DNA of 64,000 nucleotides from Streptomyces rubradiris (GTDB taxonomy: Bacteria > Actinomycetota > Actinomycetes > Streptomycetales > Streptomycetaceae). Under the pieces are notes generated by a model. It was not told the DNA's origin. It saw nothing but the letters and a program-made list of their open reading frames with translations, and made no database searches. The stretch covers positions 248,001 to 312,000 of the forward strand of contig NZ_BNEA01000001.1 in NCBI RefSeq assembly GCF_016860525.1, in the 5' to 3' direction. The translations under genes were made by a program, and so were the position numbers. Position 1 is the stretch's first letter. Each line of letters starts with the position of its first letter. Below are positions 45,383-54,638 of this stretch, piece by piece.

Positions 45383-46366
45383 TTGATCTCCCACTCGGAC
45401 AGCGCCCTGATCGGCCTCGCGGACATCGAAGCCGCCGCCCGGCACATCGCCGGTCACGTCGTACGCACGCCGACGGTGCCGAGCCCCGGGCTCACCGGCC
45501 TGCTCGGCGTCCCCGTCACCGCCAAGCTCGAACTGCTCCAGCGCACCGGCTCGTTCAAGGCGCGCGGCGCCACGGCGAAGCTGCTGTCGCTGACCGCGGC
45601 CGAGCGGGCGGCGGGCGTGGTCGCGGTGAGCGGCGGCAACCATGGGATCGCGCTCGCGGTGATGGCGGCGGCCCTCGATGTGAAGGCCACCGTCGTCATG
45701 CCGCGCACCGCGCCCGCCCGCTCCCTCGCGCTCGCCGAGGAGGCCGGGGCGTCGGTGCGCCTGACCGACGGCATGGACAGCGCCTTCGAACTGGTGACAC
45801 GGTTGCGGGACGAGGGGCTGACCCTGGTCCACCCGTTCGACGACCCGGCCGTGATCGCCGGACAGGGCACCGTGGGTCTGGAGCTGGCCGAGGACGCCGG
45901 GGAGCTGACCGACGTCGTCGTCAGCGTGGGCGGCGGCGGTCTGATCGCCGGGATCGCGGCGGCCCTGCGCGCGCGGCGGCCGGGGGTACGGGTGTGGGGC
46001 GTGGAGACCGAGGGCGCGGAGGCGATGTCCGGCGCGCTCCGGGCGGGCGGCCCGGTGCGGGTGCCGTTGTCCTCCGTGGTCACCACGTTGAGCGCGCCCT
46101 CGGTGTCACGGCTGACGTACGACCATGTGTCCGCCCTCGTCGAGGAGGTCCTGGTGGTGCCCGACCGGGAGGCGGTGCGCGGCTGTCTGGACCTCGCCGA
46201 CCACGCCAAGGTGTGGGCCGAGCCGGCGGCGGGCTGCCTGCTGCCCGCGGCCCGGCAGGTGGCGGAGCGGGTCGGCGCCGGTGCCCGGATCGGGCTCGTG
46301 GTGTGCGGCGGCAACACGACACCCTCGGAAATCATGGGGTGGGCGGACCGGTTCGGGCTCCTGTGA
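45383..46366 (+). CDS. PLP-dependent threonine/serine dehydratase-like enzyme (327 aa)
   Basis: The start is TTG 45383 behind GGAAGGA at 45367. Lys 59 in GSFKARGA is the pyridoxal phosphate lysine. SGGNHGIALA (83-92) binds substrate, and VSVGGGGLIAGIA (~180-193) is the phosphate-cradling Gly loop. The fold type II length of about 325 residues lacks a regulatory ACT domain, as in catabolic dehydratases and serine racemase relatives. It would deaminate L-Thr or L-Ser to 2-oxoacids. The precise substrate is not readable. Confidence 0.88.
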   Translation: MISHSDSALIGLADIEAAARHIAGHVVRTPTVPSPGLTGLLGVPVTAKLELLQRTGSFKARGATAKLLSLTAAERAAGVVAVSGGNHGIALAVMAAALDVKATVVMPRTAPARSLALAEEAGASVRLTDGMDSAFELVTRLRDEGLTLVHPFDDPAVIAGQGTVGLELAEDAGELTDVVVSVGGGGLIAGIAAALRARRPGVRVWGVETEGAEAMSGALRAGGPVRVPLSSVVTTLSAPSVSRLTYDHVSALVEEVLVVPDREAVRGCLDLADHAKVWAEPAAGCLLPAARQVAERVGAGARIGLVVCGGNTTPSEIMGWADRFGLL

Positions 46367-46511
46367 GCGGCTACTGAACGCAGCGCCCCGCGTACTCCTG
46401 GGACCTGGGACGACGCGGGGAACCGGGTGGCGCTGGCGACGTCCGGGGTACCGCGGGAGTGATCCGCGCCGCGGGCCGTTTTCCGGACGCCGAGCCGGGG
46501 ACTCGCTGGAT

Positions 46512-47483
46512 ATGGTGCAAATCGGATACACGATGATGACCGAGCAGGCAGGTCCCCGGGACCTGGTGGAGCACGTGGTGGGCGCCGAGGAGGTGGGGTT
46601 CGACTTCTCGGTGATCTCGGACCACTACTTCCCGTGGCTGCGCGCGCAGGGGCACGCCTCCTACGCGTGGAGCGTGCTGGGCGCCGCCGCCCAGGCCACC
46701 TCGCGGATCCCCCTGATGACCTACGTCACCTGTCCCATCCTGCGCTACCACCCGGCGATCGTGGCGCAGAAGGCGGCGACCGTGCAGTTGCTGTCGGAGG
46801 GCAGGTTCCGGCTCGGTCTCGGCGCCGGCGAGAACCTGAACGAGCATGTCGTGGGCGGCGGCTGGCCCCCGGTGGACGTCCGCCACGAGATGCTGGAGGA
46901 GTCGGTGCGGATCATCCGCGCGCTGTTCGAGGGCGGCCATGTCACCCACCACGGACAGCACTACGACGTGGAGTCGGCCCGGCTGTGGGATCTTCCGGAG
47001 CAGGCGCCGCCGATCGGCATCGCCGTCTCCGGCGACCAGTCCTGCGAACTGGCCGGACAGCTGGCCGATCTGGTGATCGCGACCGAGCCGAAGGCGGGCC
47101 TGCTGGAGGCCTTCGACCGGCACGGCGGCGGCGGCAAGCCACGGGTGGGGCAGCTGCCGGTGAGCTACGACCCCGACCGGGACACGGCGGTGAAGCGCGC
47201 CCACTCCCAGTTCCGCTGGTTCGGCCTGGGCTGGAAGGTGAACGCCGAACTGCCGCACCCCGACTCGTTCGAGGCGGCGACGCAGTTCGTCACCGAGGAC
47301 GACGTGGCCTCCTCCATCCCGTGCGGTGACGACCCGGAGGCCTTCGTGGAGGCCGTACGGCCGTACGCGGAGGCCGGGTTCGGGGAGATCGCGCTGGTGC
47401 AGATCGGCGGTGACGCGCAGCGGGAGTTCCTGGACTGGTCGGCGAAGACCCTGCTGCCGGCGCTGCGGGAGGAGTTCGGCTGA
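46512..47483 (+). CDS. LLM-class F420-dependent oxidoreductase (323 aa)
   Basis: The start is ATG 46512. The TIM-barrel pattern is clear: MVQIGYTMMTEQAGPRDLV, EEVGFDFSVISDHYFPW, RIPLMTYVTCPILRYHPAIV and SEGRFRLGLGAGENLNEHVV, matching the G6PDH/F420 group of luciferase-like enzymes. It should transfer hydride with coenzyme F420 in the cytoplasm. The substrate is unknown. Confidence 0.88.
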   Translation: MVQIGYTMMTEQAGPRDLVEHVVGAEEVGFDFSVISDHYFPWLRAQGHASYAWSVLGAAAQATSRIPLMTYVTCPILRYHPAIVAQKAATVQLLSEGRFRLGLGAGENLNEHVVGGGWPPVDVRHEMLEESVRIIRALFEGGHVTHHGQHYDVESARLWDLPEQAPPIGIAVSGDQSCELAGQLADLVIATEPKAGLLEAFDRHGGGGKPRVGQLPVSYDPDRDTAVKRAHSQFRWFGLGWKVNAELPHPDSFEAATQFVTEDDVASSIPCGDDPEAFVEAVRPYAEAGFGEIALVQIGGDAQREFLDWSAKTLLPALREEFG

Positions 47484-47589
47484 CGGTCCGTCCAGCGGTG
47501 CGGCGCAGGAATCAGCCACTCGGGTGAGCATCCTGGGCGATGCGGGGGTACTAGAGGTCTCTACGCCGATCGTCTGCCGGAGGCCCCGC

Positions 47590-48018
47590 GTGAACCCGTT
47601 CGTGCACAAGACCCTGGTGGTGCAGCTCCTGGCGCCCGGCACCGGGCGGTGTCCGGTGCTGGCCCATCTCGGCTACGCCGCCGACGACCCGTTCGCCGTC
47701 ACCGCCGCCTTCGCCCACGACGGCCGGGTGCTGGCCTGCTGGCGGCTGGACCGGGAGATGCTCTCCGCGGGCCTGGCCGGACCGGTCGGCGTGGGCGACG
47801 TACGGCTGCGGCCGCAGGGCAGCGGGCCGTGCCACGAGCTGCGGCTGGAGTTCCTCGGAGACAGCCGGCCGGACGGCAGCCGGCACCGGGCGGTGGTGCT
47901 GGCGTGGGCGCCCGCGGTGGCGGCCTTCCTGCGCGAGACACACCAGGTCGTGCCACCGGGCCGGGAGCGCGTCGACGTCGACGAGCTGCTGGCGGAGATC
48001 CTCTCCGGGGCCGAGTAG
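47590..48018 (+). CDS. SsgA-like protein (SALP), sporulation/cell division regulator (142 aa)
   Basis: GGAGG at 47579-47583 stands 6 bases before GTG 47590. The sequence follows the SsgA family: PVLAHLGYAADDPFAVTAAF, CWRLDREMLSAGLAGPVGVG, DVRLRP and ETHQVVPPGRERVDVDELLA. SALPs are actinomycete-specific and guide septum placement and spore wall formation with partners such as FtsZ and MreB. Which paralogue this is cannot be told from sequence alone. Confidence 0.85.
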   Translation: MNPFVHKTLVVQLLAPGTGRCPVLAHLGYAADDPFAVTAAFAHDGRVLACWRLDREMLSAGLAGPVGVGDVRLRPQGSGPCHELRLEFLGDSRPDGSRHRAVVLAWAPAVAAFLRETHQVVPPGRERVDVDELLAEILSGAE

Positions 48019-48321
48019 CCGTCCTTCATGCCCGGGGAAGGCGTCCGCGCCGTGGTGCCACGCCGGCGAAGACGGTGGGCGGGTGCACGGCGTGGCGTCC
48101 GGAGCGGGGCGGAATGCACCGCGGTCACGGCGGGACTGCTTGGCTGAGGCGTCGTGGGGCCCCATGGTGGCGCCGGGCCGGGTGGGGCGCCGGTCAGAGC
48201 GCGGAACATGTCCTACTGGGTGTCCCAGGAATCGCCGTGGGGCGAGCAAGCCCCTGACCCTGGCCGGCCGCCTCCACGACCGCCGACTGCTGACCTTGCG
48301 GGCGTCTGCGGCCGCCCGCGG
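48019..48321. other. Intergenic stretch without recognised features
   Basis: About 300 bases between convergent genes. All frames give low-complexity Arg/Pro translations without ribosome sites. I see no hairpin strong enough to name as a terminator. Confidence 0.6.
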
Positions 48322-48816
48322 TCAGTCCCCCGACCCACCCCTGTTCCTCCGGCGGGCCCACAGGGGCAGGGCGTACCAGCACAGGACGTACCAGGCTACG
48401 ACGGCTGTCACCAGGTAGGGCACGTAGCCGTCGTGGGTGGCCACGCGGAGGATCAGGAGGAGGGACGAGGTCATCGTGGCGAGCAGGAGGGCGAGGCCGA
48501 CCAGGGTCATCCGGGAGGCCAGCCGTACCGCCCTCGGTTTGACACGGTGGCCGGAGACCAGGCGGTGCAGGGACACCGGTCCGACGAGGGCGCCGGTGGC
48601 GCAGGCGCCCATGACGACGGTCACGATGTAGATCGCCTGGTCGGTGTCGGCCAGACGGCCGTACTTCGGCTGGAAGACCACGGTCAGCAGGAAGCCGAAC
48701 AGGATCTGTACACCCGTCTGTGCGACGCGGACCTCCTGGATGAGTTCGGCCCACATCCGGTCGGCCCGCTCCTCCTCGGTCTCGTCGCGCCCTGTGCGCC
48801 GCCCATCACGCGTCAT
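48322..48816 (-). CDS. Four-TM membrane protein, DUF6328-like (164 aa)
   Basis: The minus-strand start is ATG 48816; an in-frame start at 48849 adds 11 residues. An acidic N-terminus (GRDETEEERADRMWAELIQE) is followed by VRVAQTGVQILFGFLLTVVF, a stretch characteristic of DUF6328 proteins. Three more hydrophobic segments follow (IYIVTVVMGACATGALV; MTLVGLALLLATMTSSLLLI; YLVTAVVAWYVLCWYA). It is an integral membrane protein of unknown function. Confidence 0.8.
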   Translation of the reverse strand: MTRDGRRTGRDETEEERADRMWAELIQEVRVAQTGVQILFGFLLTVVFQPKYGRLADTDQAIYIVTVVMGACATGALVGPVSLHRLVSGHRVKPRAVRLASRMTLVGLALLLATMTSSLLLILRVATHDGYVPYLVTAVVAWYVLCWYALPLWARRRNRGGSGD

Positions 48817-48882
48817 GCGGTGCCGTGTAACCGTCCGTCCGTTCGTCAAACGGCGGCGGGCGGCGCGGGGCCGTGCGGACCG

Positions 48883-49866
48883 CTACCAGCGGTGTTCGAC
48901 CTGGTCCTTGATCCGGCGGTCGTACAGCTCGCGGATCGCGGTGAACGTCTGCGGCGGCAGGGGCGGCAGCTTGGCGGCGGCGGCGTTGGTGCGGGCCTGC
49001 TCCGGGTCGCGGGCGCCGGGGATCACGGTGGTGACGCCCTCCTGCTCGATGATCCAGCGCAGCGCGAGCTGGGCCGGGGTGTACCCCTCGGGGGCCAGCG
49101 CGGCGAACTCGGCGGCGGCCTCCACACCGGTGGCGTAGTCGACCCCGGAGAAGGTCTCGCCCTGGTCGAACGCCTCACCGTGCCGGTTGTAGGTGCGGTG
49201 GTCGTCGGCCGCGAACACCGTGTCCTTGGTGTACTTCCCGGACAGCAGCCCGGAGGCGAGCGGTACCCGCGCGATGATGCCGACGCCGGCCTCGCGCGCG
49301 GCGGGCACCACCTCGTACAGCGGCTTCATGCGGAACGGGTTGAGGATGATCTGCACGCTGGCCACGCCCGGCCGGGCGATCGCGGTGAGCGCCTGCTCAC
49401 AGGTCTCCACGCTCACCCCGTAGGCGGCGATCCGCTCCTCCGCCACCAGGGTGTCCAGGGCGTCGAACACCTCGTCGGAGGAGTAGACGGGGGTGGGCGG
49501 GCAGTGCAGCTGCACCAGGTCGATGCGGTCGACACCGAGGTTGCGGCGCGAACGGTCGTTCCAGGCGCGGAAGTTGTCCAGGACGTAGTTCTGCGGGAGC
49601 TGCTCCACCCGGCGGCCCATCTTGGTGGCCACGAGGACGTGCAGGTCGGGCCGGCCGCGCAGGAAGGAGGCGATGGTCTGTTCGCTGCGCCCGTCGCCGT
49701 ACACGTCGGCGGTGTCGAAGAAGGTCACCCCGGCCTCGGCCGCCGCCTCGAGGACGGACAGGGCCACCTTGTCGTCCACGTCGCCCCAGTCGGCGCCCAG
49801 CTGCCATGTGCCGAGCCCGACCACCGATGCCCACTGACCCGACCTGCCGATCACGCGTTCGTCCAT
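48883..49866 (-). CDS. Aldo/keto reductase (327 aa)
   Basis: The minus-strand start is ATG 49866. The catalytic tetrad is visible: Asp 51 and Tyr 56 in FFDTADVYGDG, Lys 82 in VATKMG and His 121 in LVQLHCPP. The C-terminal half has GVSVETCEQAL and TTVIPGARDPEQARTN, typical of NADPH-binding AKRs of the YajO/Tas type. It reduces aldehydes or ketones; the substrate is unknown. It follows the ligase gene on the same strand, 50 bases away. Confidence 0.9.
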   Translation of the reverse strand: MDERVIGRSGQWASVVGLGTWQLGADWGDVDDKVALSVLEAAAEAGVTFFDTADVYGDGRSEQTIASFLRGRPDLHVLVATKMGRRVEQLPQNYVLDNFRAWNDRSRRNLGVDRIDLVQLHCPPTPVYSSDEVFDALDTLVAEERIAAYGVSVETCEQALTAIARPGVASVQIILNPFRMKPLYEVVPAAREAGVGIIARVPLASGLLSGKYTKDTVFAADDHRTYNRHGEAFDQGETFSGVDYATGVEAAAEFAALAPEGYTPAQLALRWIIEQEGVTTVIPGARDPEQARTNAAAAKLPPLPPQTFTAIRELYDRRIKDQVEHRW

Positions 49867-49916
49867 GGCCTCAGTCTGTCATCCGGTACGGCACCCCGTG
49901 CACCTGGCGGGCCGGT

Positions 49917-51461
49917 TCAGCCGGTCAGCAGGGTGCGCAGCCGCCGCTTGTCCGGTTTGCCCGCCGCCGTCAGCGGGATGTCCGGCACCAGGTGCAGGGT
50001 GCCGGGGGCGTAGAGGCGTCCCTTGCGGGCGGTGACGAAGTCCCGGATCTCCTCCAGCGTGGGCCGCTGTCCGGCGGCGGGCACCACGGCGGCGTGGACG
50101 TGTTCCACCGCGTCGCCGTCCCGGCTGCCGAACACCGCGCAGCGGCCGACGGCGGGGTGGCTCAGCAGCAGTTCCTCCAGCTCCGCCGGGTAGACGTGGC
50201 CGCCGACGACCACGATCATCTCCTTGATCCGGTCCACCAGATAGAGGTAGCCGTCCTCGTCGAGGTAGCCGACGTCGCCGGTGTGCACCCAGCCGTCCCG
50301 CAGCACCTCGGCGGTCAGCTCCGGCTGCTTCCAGTAGCCGCCCATCACATACGGCGAGCGCACCAGCACCTCGCCCCGCTCCCCGGGCGGCAGGACGGTG
50401 CCGTCGGCGTCCCGGACGGTGATCTCCACGCCCGGCAGGGCCCGGCCGACCGTCAGCTGGCCGCCACGGCCGGTCACCTCGTGCTCCTCGGGGCCGGTCT
50501 GGGTGATGAGCTGTGTCTCGGCCTGTCCGTACATGCCGTGCAGCACCGGCCCGAGGACCCGGGCGGCCTGCCGCATCCGGGCCGGTGAGGCGGGCGTGCC
50601 GCCGTAGCTGATCCGGCGTAGTGCGGACAGGTCGGTGCGGGGCAGGGCGGGGTGGTCCAGCAGCCGGTAGAGCAGGGGCGGCAGCAGCCAGGTGTGGGTG
50701 ACGCGTTCGCGCTGCATCGTCGCCAGCACGTCCCCGGGTTCGAAGCCCTGCCGCAGCACCACCGAGCCGCCCTGGTAGAGCGCCAGGTCGGCGAAGATCC
50801 CGGCGAGATGGGCGAGGGCGGTGCAGGCCAGGAAGCGGGGCGGGTCGCCGGCGACCGCGAACCCCTGGTCCATGCTCAGCCGGTAGGCGCCGTGGGTCAT
50901 GCGGATGCCCTTGGGAACGCCGGTGGTTCCGCCGGTGTGCCGGACGCACCAGTCGTCGTCGGGGCCCACCCGTCCGCTCATCGGCCGGGCCGGGTGCCGC
51001 GCCGCCGCGGCGAGCAGGTCCTCCGCGTCGCCGTCCGGCCCCAGCGAGCACACCTCGGGGGTGCCGGGGAGCCGGGACAGCTGCCGGGCCGCCTCCCGCT
51101 GCCGGTCGTCCACCAGCAGCAGGGAGCAGTCCACGCTCGCCATCACCCGCGCCATGACCGGCGGGCTCATGCCCTCGTAGAGGACGACCACGCGGGCGCC
51201 GGTCAGGTTGGCGGCGTAGCGGGCCACCAGGGCCTCCACGGTGTTGCCGGTGAGCAGGGTGACCGTGGTGCCGCGGCCGACCCCGCGCCCGGCCAGTTCC
51301 CAGGCCAGCCGGTGCACCTGGTCGCGGAACTCGCCGGCGCCGACCACCCGTCCCTCGGCGGTGGTGACCGCCGCCCGTGACGGCTGGGCGGACAGCACGT
51401 CGAGGACGGCCTCCGCGTAGCTGCGGAACCCGGCCCGTACATCAGCATGTCGCTCGCTCAT
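49917..51461 (-). CDS. Acyl-adenylate-forming ligase, class I (514 aa)
   Basis: The minus-strand start is ATG 51461 with GGGAGA ahead. The core motifs are complete: HTGGTTGVPKGIRMTH (AMP binding, A3), SYGGTPASP, HGMYGQAETQLIT (A5), TGDVGYLDEDGYLYLVDRIK (A7/A8) and the catalytic Lys in PLTAAGKPDKRRL (A10). Acyl or aryl acids are activated with ATP, usually to CoA esters. With the downstream-reading hydroxylase at 53,448 it may serve an aromatic acid pathway; that link is inference. Confidence 0.88.
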   Translation of the reverse strand: MSERHADVRAGFRSYAEAVLDVLSAQPSRAAVTTAEGRVVGAGEFRDQVHRLAWELAGRGVGRGTTVTLLTGNTVEALVARYAANLTGARVVVLYEGMSPPVMARVMASVDCSLLLVDDRQREAARQLSRLPGTPEVCSLGPDGDAEDLLAAAARHPARPMSGRVGPDDDWCVRHTGGTTGVPKGIRMTHGAYRLSMDQGFAVAGDPPRFLACTALAHLAGIFADLALYQGGSVVLRQGFEPGDVLATMQRERVTHTWLLPPLLYRLLDHPALPRTDLSALRRISYGGTPASPARMRQAARVLGPVLHGMYGQAETQLITQTGPEEHEVTGRGGQLTVGRALPGVEITVRDADGTVLPPGERGEVLVRSPYVMGGYWKQPELTAEVLRDGWVHTGDVGYLDEDGYLYLVDRIKEMIVVVGGHVYPAELEELLLSHPAVGRCAVFGSRDGDAVEHVHAAVVPAAGQRPTLEEIRDFVTARKGRLYAPGTLHLVPDIPLTAAGKPDKRRLRTLLTG

Positions 51462-51549
51462 CGCTGTTCTCCCTCGTCCGGAGCGGTGGTCACGGTCTGA
51501 CGCTAAGGGGAAGGCGTTCATGCCTTCCACGACCGGTTCGGCCATGTGT

Positions 51550-52437
51550 TCATGACGCGAGGGGCATGAGCCGTTCCCGGGCCAGCCGACGGAAGTCCCG
51601 GGCGGCGGGCGAGAGATAGGCGTTCCGCCGCCACACCAGGGTCAGCGTGCGGTGGCAGTCCGGGGCGTCCAGCCGCAGCCAGGCCACCGGCCCGTCCTCG
51701 CCGATGGCCCGCCGGGCGACGGCCGGCAGCAGGCAGAGGCCGAGTCCGGCGCCGACCAGCTCGGGAGTGGCGGCCGCCTCGTCGCCCTCGCAGACCACCC
51801 GCGGGGTGAGGCCCTCGCGGGCGAACAGCCGCTCCAACAGGGCGCGTTGCCAGTGTCCGGCGCGGGTGCTGACGAAGTCCTCGCCGGCCAGTTCGGCCAC
51901 CGCGACGCTCCCCCGGCCGGCCAGCGGATGCCCGGCCGGTACGGCCAACAGGACCTCTTCGCGGGCCAGTCGCAGCGTGGACAGGCCGGGTCCGGCGAGC
52001 GGCTGGGAGGCGATGGCGAAGTCCACCTCGCCCGCGCGCAGATGGCGGTGCATGGCGTCCGCCGGGGCCTGGAACAGGCGCACCCGCACCCCGGGCCGCA
52101 GCGCGCGGAACGCGGACAGCACACCGGACAGCTGGAGCAGGGTCTCGGCGGCCACGGCGACCCGGCCGGGACCGGGCCCGGCGGCGTCGGCCAGCTCCCG
52201 CCGGGCGTCGTCGAGTTCGGCCAGCGCCCGGTCGACCCGGGCCAGGAAGGCGGCGCCGTGGTCGTTGAGCCGTATGCGGCGGCCCTGACGGTCGAACAGC
52301 GGCACGCCGAGTTCGGTCTCGAGCCGGAGGATGGTCCGGCTCACCGACGGCTGGGCGACCCGTAGTTCCTCGGCGGCCCGGCTGATGTGCTGGTGCCGGG
52401 CGACGGCCTGGAAATAGCGCAGGGACAGCAGATCCAT
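51550..52437 (-). CDS. LysR-family transcriptional regulator (295 aa)
   Basis: The minus-strand start is ATG 52437. Residues 1-60 carry the LysR winged HTH (LRYFQAVARHQHISRAAEEL, AQPSVSRTILRLETELG). Residues ~90-290 form the periplasmic-binding-like effector domain with VGAGLGLCLLP. It lies 88 bases upstream of the ligase gene in the same direction, so it may control that gene. The gap holds no second gene. Confidence 0.88.
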   Translation of the reverse strand: MDLLSLRYFQAVARHQHISRAAEELRVAQPSVSRTILRLETELGVPLFDRQGRRIRLNDHGAAFLARVDRALAELDDARRELADAAGPGPGRVAVAAETLLQLSGVLSAFRALRPGVRVRLFQAPADAMHRHLRAGEVDFAIASQPLAGPGLSTLRLAREEVLLAVPAGHPLAGRGSVAVAELAGEDFVSTRAGHWQRALLERLFAREGLTPRVVCEGDEAAATPELVGAGLGLCLLPAVARRAIGEDGPVAWLRLDAPDCHRTLTLVWRRNAYLSPAARDFRRLARERLMPLAS

Positions 52438-52493
52438 GCCGGTCAGTGTCGCCGGACCCGCGCGCTCGCCACGCCGGGCACCTGCCGGGCGGC

Positions 52494-53315
52494 TCAGGCC
52501 AGGTTGTGTTCCAGGGCGGCGAGGTAGTGGCGCATGAGGTGGTCGCGGACGCCGTCGGCGGCGGGGGCGGAGGGGTCCGCGGTCAGGCCCCTGGCCCGGT
52601 CGCCCAGCGCCGGCAGCAGCGGCATGGACTCGTGCAGCCTGCCCTTGGAGTCGAAGTAGCGCAACGCCCTGACGTGGGTGTAGACCGGCTCCGGCGGGAG
52701 CTGCGGGACGATGTCGTTGTTGTTGACGAAACGGTACATCCGGCCGCCGAAGCCCTTGTGAAAGGCCTCCGCCAGCAGCCGGTCGCAGGTACGGGGCTGG
52801 CCGTAGGTGTAGACCCCGTCGGCGGCCAGGTACGGCTCCTCCAGGTACAGCCGCGCGCCGGCCAGCATCGCGAGGGCGCCGCCGAGGCTGTGCCCGGTGA
52901 AGTAGACCGCCTGGCCGTCGGTGCGCAGTTCGGCGAGCGCGTCGTGGACGGCCGGGTAGACGGAGTCCAGGGCCTGGGCGAAGCCGTGGTGAACGTAGCC
53001 GGTGCCGCCGGGGCCGGGCAGCGGCGGGGTGGTGGCGTCGGAGAGCCAGTCCTTGATCTGCGTCGGTTCGGTGCCGCGGAAGGCGGTGACGATCATCCGG
53101 TCGCTCGCCAGCGTGTACGCCTGGGTGTCCTGGAGCGGGAAGGGCGGGGTGAAGCGGGTGTGGTGGTGGCGGACCTCCTCGAAGCCCCACCGGGCGGCCT
53201 GTTCCTCGATGGCGGCCTCGTCCTGGTAGGCCAGCTCGGCGGCGCGGGCCAGCCAGTAGGCGCGCTGGAGGCTGTAGCCGGACGGGGTGTGGTCGAACTG
53301 GGCGGGTACGGCCAT
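52494..53315 (-). CDS. Class 3 lipase-family hydrolase (273 aa)
   Basis: The minus-strand start is ATG 53315 after AAGGAG. The alpha/beta hydrolase nucleophile elbow is FTGHSLGGALAML with Ser 143. MIVTAFRGTEPTQIKDWLSD holds the oxyanion part. Asp in VNNNDIVPQLPP and His in YTHVRALRYFD fit the Asp and His region of fungal-type lipases. There is no signal peptide, so it is probably intracellular or surface-associated. It would hydrolyse lipids or esters. Confidence 0.85.
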   Translation of the reverse strand: MAVPAQFDHTPSGYSLQRAYWLARAAELAYQDEAAIEEQAARWGFEEVRHHHTRFTPPFPLQDTQAYTLASDRMIVTAFRGTEPTQIKDWLSDATTPPLPGPGGTGYVHHGFAQALDSVYPAVHDALAELRTDGQAVYFTGHSLGGALAMLAGARLYLEEPYLAADGVYTYGQPRTCDRLLAEAFHKGFGGRMYRFVNNNDIVPQLPPEPVYTHVRALRYFDSKGRLHESMPLLPALGDRARGLTADPSAPAADGVRDHLMRHYLAALEHNLA

Positions 53316-53366
53316 GGGGGGCTCCTTGTCTGTGTGGACAGGCATGCGCGGGAGGCGGTCAATGGG

Positions 53367-53474
53367 GCGCTCGGGTCAGCGAGGGCGCCCGGTTCAGCGG
53401 GAGCGCCCGGTTCAGCGAGCGCGCCCGGTTCAGCGAGCGCGCCCGGTTCAGCGGGAGCGCTCGGTGCGTGCGTG
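53367..53474 (+). repeat. 18-bp tandem repeat, four good and two decayed units
   Basis: Units starting GCGCCCGGTTCAGCG lie at 53385, 53403, 53421 and 53439, exactly 18 bases apart and almost identical. Decayed units stand at 53367 and 53457. The array covers the last residues and stop of the monooxygenase gene and the intergenic space up to the lipase, so unit gain or loss could change that gene's end. Confidence 0.85.
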
Positions 53475-54638
53475 CAGGGCACGGGCGGCGCGGGGGCCGA
53501 GCCAGCGCTTGAACCTGCGCAGCGGCTCCAGCCGTCCGGCCGCCTTGTCCAGGCCGTAGTACAGCTGCGGCGGGACGTACGGCAGCAGGGGCGAGTGGCG
53601 CTGGCCGAGCAGGGCGAACATCCGGTGCGGGGGCAGGTGGATGTAGCGGGGCAGGTTCTCGTACCAGCGGGCGCTGTAGCGTGCGGCGCTCTGCGCGGAC
53701 AGCAGGGCGGTCCGGCGCCGGCGCTCGTAGACGGCGAGTGCCTCGGGCAGGGGGTGCGCGCGCAGGGCGTCGGCCAGGCACATGGCGTCCTCCAGGGCGA
53801 GGGTGGTGCCGGCGCCGATGGAGTAGTGGGTGGTGTGGGCGGCGTCGCCGAGCAGGACCACGTCGCCGTCGTACCAGGTGCGGTTGGTGACGGTGCGGAA
53901 GGTTCCCCAGGAGGCGCCGGGGCGGGCGACGAGGGGGTGGCCGTCGAGGACGCGGGCGAAGAGCTTCTCCAGCGGGGCGAGGTCCTCGCCGGGCGGGGTC
54001 CGGTCCAGTCCGAGTCCGGTGAGGGTCTCCGGGGAGCACTCGACGACACAGGTGCTGTGGTCGCCGCTGTAGCCGTAGCCGTAGGCCCAGATCCAGCCGT
54101 GCGCGGTCTCGGTGAAGGCGAAGGTGAAAGCATCGAAGACCTTGGTGGTGCCGAGCCAGAGGTAGGGGTTGCGGCCCGGGGTGACGCGGGTGCCGAAGTG
54201 CTCGGCGCGGCGGGTGCGCAGGGCGCTGTGGACGCCGTCGGCGGCGACGACGAGGTCGGCTCCGGTGGGCGGCCGGGTGAGCGCGCTGCCGTACTCCAGG
54301 CGCACGCCGAGGGCGCGGGCCCGGGCGGCGAGCAGGCCGAGCAGCCGGTGCCGGCCGATGCCGAAGCCTTCGTCGCCGTGGTGCCGGGTGGTCCGGTCGC
54401 CGATGTGGGCGACGCCGTCCGTCCACCGGACGGAGTGTGCCTCGATGGCGCGGGCGGTCTCGGGGTCGTGGGCCCGGAGCCGGTCCAGCAGGCCGCGCCA
54501 GTACGTCACGCCCCAGCCGTAGGTGGAGCCTTCGGGGTCGCGTTCGTGGACGGTGATGTCGTGGGCCGGGTCCTGCCGCTTGAGCAGGAGGGCGAGGCAG
54601 AGGCCGGCGGGCCCGCCTCCGACGCAGACGACCTTCAC
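53448..54638 (-). CDS. FAD-dependent monooxygenase, salicylyl-CoA/anthraniloyl-CoA hydroxylase-like (396 aa)
   Basis: I chose GTG 54638 (KVVCVGGGPAGLCLALLLKR), since family members begin MKVVCVGGGPAG; a start at 54668 adds ten residues. The GxGxxG motif is followed by YGWGVTYWRGLLDRL, the DG motif VVAADGVHSALR and the GD motif VVLLGDAAHTTHYSIGAGT, all close to the N-terminal domain of aromatic acyl-CoA hydroxylases such as SdgC. FAD and NAD(P)H would hydroxylate an aromatic thioester or phenol. The stop lies in an 18-bp repeat array. Confidence 0.85.
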   Translation of the reverse strand: MKVVCVGGGPAGLCLALLLKRQDPAHDITVHERDPEGSTYGWGVTYWRGLLDRLRAHDPETARAIEAHSVRWTDGVAHIGDRTTRHHGDEGFGIGRHRLLGLLAARARALGVRLEYGSALTRPPTGADLVVAADGVHSALRTRRAEHFGTRVTPGRNPYLWLGTTKVFDAFTFAFTETAHGWIWAYGYGYSGDHSTCVVECSPETLTGLGLDRTPPGEDLAPLEKLFARVLDGHPLVARPGASWGTFRTVTNRTWYDGDVVLLGDAAHTTHYSIGAGTTLALEDAMCLADALRAHPLPEALAVYERRRRTALLSAQSAARYSARWYENLPRYIHLPPHRMFALLGQRHSPLLPYVPPQLYYGLDKAAGRLEPLRRFKRWLGPRAARALHARTERSR

